Assembly (NCBI RefSeq): GCF_003415655.1
Contig: NZ_QRHC01000016.1
Coordinates: forward strand, 37,911-86,380
Direction of reading: 5' to 3'
Source: Vibrio maerlii
GTDB taxonomy: Bacteria; Pseudomonadota; Gammaproteobacteria; Enterobacterales; Vibrionaceae
Length of the DNA stretch: 48,470 nt
The notes below the pieces were generated by a model that saw only the letters and a program-made list of their open reading frames with translations, searched no databases and was not told the origin of the DNA. Positions 48,201-48,470 of this stretch are shown here, one piece after another; the stretch's first letter is position 1; each line of letters opens with the position of its first letter. The position numbers and the translations under genes were made by a program.

Positions 48201-48470
48201 GAGGCTGTAACAGATTCTGTGTATCTGCCATCTAGTTAATGTATTTTTCTAATCGTTCCTCGAACTCGATAATAAATCGACTCATAGCTTGACGCCAGTT
48301 TTGAATGGGCATTGTCCATTTCTTGCTTGCGTCTTTGATCGCTAGATACACCATCTTGGTTGCGGCCTCGTCGTTTGGGAAGATCTTACGTTTCTTGAGT
48401 GCTTTCCGTATTACGCTGTTCAGAGACTCAATCGCATTGGTGGTGTAAATGGCCCGACGGATATCTTCAG
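48201..48470 (-). mobile_element. IS256-family insertion sequence, one end (cut by the window)
   Basis: The element end is placed at GAGGCTGTAACAGATTCTGTG (48201-48221), about 30 bp beyond the transposase stop codon and similar in form to IS256-group terminal repeats. The other end is outside the window, so the inverted-repeat match and the target duplication cannot be checked. Confidence 0.65.
48232..48470 (-). CDS. IS256-family transposase, C-terminal part
   Basis: Reading the minus strand from the window edge gives EDIRRAIYTTNAIESLNSVI, then RKIFPNDEAATKMVYLAIKDA and KWTMPIQNWRQAMSRFIIEF, ending at TAG (48232-48234). This is the conserved C-terminus of Mutator/IS256 DDE transposases; the final catalytic Glu would lie in the TTNAIESLN segment. 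About 79 codons are visible and no disruption is seen. The rest lies outside the window, so activity cannot be judged. Confidence 0.92.
   Translation of the reverse strand, partial: EDIRRAIYTTNAIESLNSVIRKALKKRKIFPNDEAATKMVYLAIKDASKKWTMPIQNWRQAMSRFIIEFEERLEKYIN

Overview
The window is chromosomal DNA from a gammaproteobacterium, almost certainly a member of Vibrionaceae (Vibrio or a close relative). The protein sequences resemble Vibrio/Escherichia housekeeping proteins. Gene neighbourhoods match known enterobacterial/vibrio synteny: tRNA-Gly genes next to orn, rsgA-psd, epmA divergent from frdABCD, efp divergent from epmB, tpiA/pfkA/fieF/cpxP/cpxRA, cysE-gpsA-secB-yibN, and gpmM-envC. Dispersed palindromic repeats fill many of the gaps. 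Genus is inferred from memory of gene content; no search was run.

Layout. 1-457: four tRNA genes (two Gly-GCC/initiator-Met pairs) on the minus strand. 0.65-6.0 kb: orn, rsgA, psd, a DASS-type anion transporter and a DMT exporter. 6.1-12.6 kb: fumarate reductase frdABCD interleaved with the whole EF-P beta-lysylation set (epmA, efp, epmB). 12.7-14.8 kb: an MgtC-like protein, zapB and glpX. 14.9-16.3 kb: a MITE-like palindrome sits directly upstream of a SufR-like cysteine-rich regulator, followed by a DUF3135 gene whose leader can fold over its ribosome binding site. 16.4-18.7 kb: DUF805, a CHMI-type tautomerase, tpiA and a frameshifted DUF559 gene. 18.7-19.5 kb: a noncoding array of four 146-bp tandem repeats. 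19.5-24.8 kb: pfkA, fieF, and the Cpx envelope-stress system (cpxP divergent from cpxRA, with a perfect CpxR box between them). 24.9-33.7 kb: trmL, a MATE exporter, cysE, gpsA, secB, yibN, gpmM, envC. 33.8-36.6 kb: a HEPN/MNT toxin-antitoxin pair, a DHH phosphoesterase and a TetR regulator. 36.8-47.9 kb: an AT-richer surface polysaccharide locus. 48.2 kb to the end: the 3' end of an IS256-family transposase.

How the genes work together. Central carbon enzymes (TpiA, PfkA, GlpX, GpmM, GpsA) and anaerobic respiration (FrdABCD) are scattered among translation factors (EF-P and its modifiers, RsgA, TrmL, the tRNAs) and envelope maintenance genes (Psd, Cpx, SecB, EnvC, ZapB). The polysaccharide locus combines a membrane dehydratase of the WbpM/FlaA1 type, a WbpV/WreQ-like 4-keto-sugar reductase and a small sugar-phosphate transferase. 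This is the composition expected for starting an O-unit with QuiNAc or a related deoxy-aminosugar. A flippase, a pyruvyltransferase-like protein and three glycosyltransferases follow in one tightly coupled minus-strand operon. A second, larger initiating transferase and a UDP-GlcNAc 2-epimerase lie on the plus strand.

The items most worth a second look are the leader fold before the DUF3135 gene, the MITE next to the cysteine-rich regulator, the 146-bp array downstream of pfkA, the repeat-encoded tail of the MNT antitoxin, and two G9 homopolymers inside coding sequences (the flippase and the DHH phosphoesterase). No CRISPR array, prophage or clearly unprecedented multi-gene system was found.
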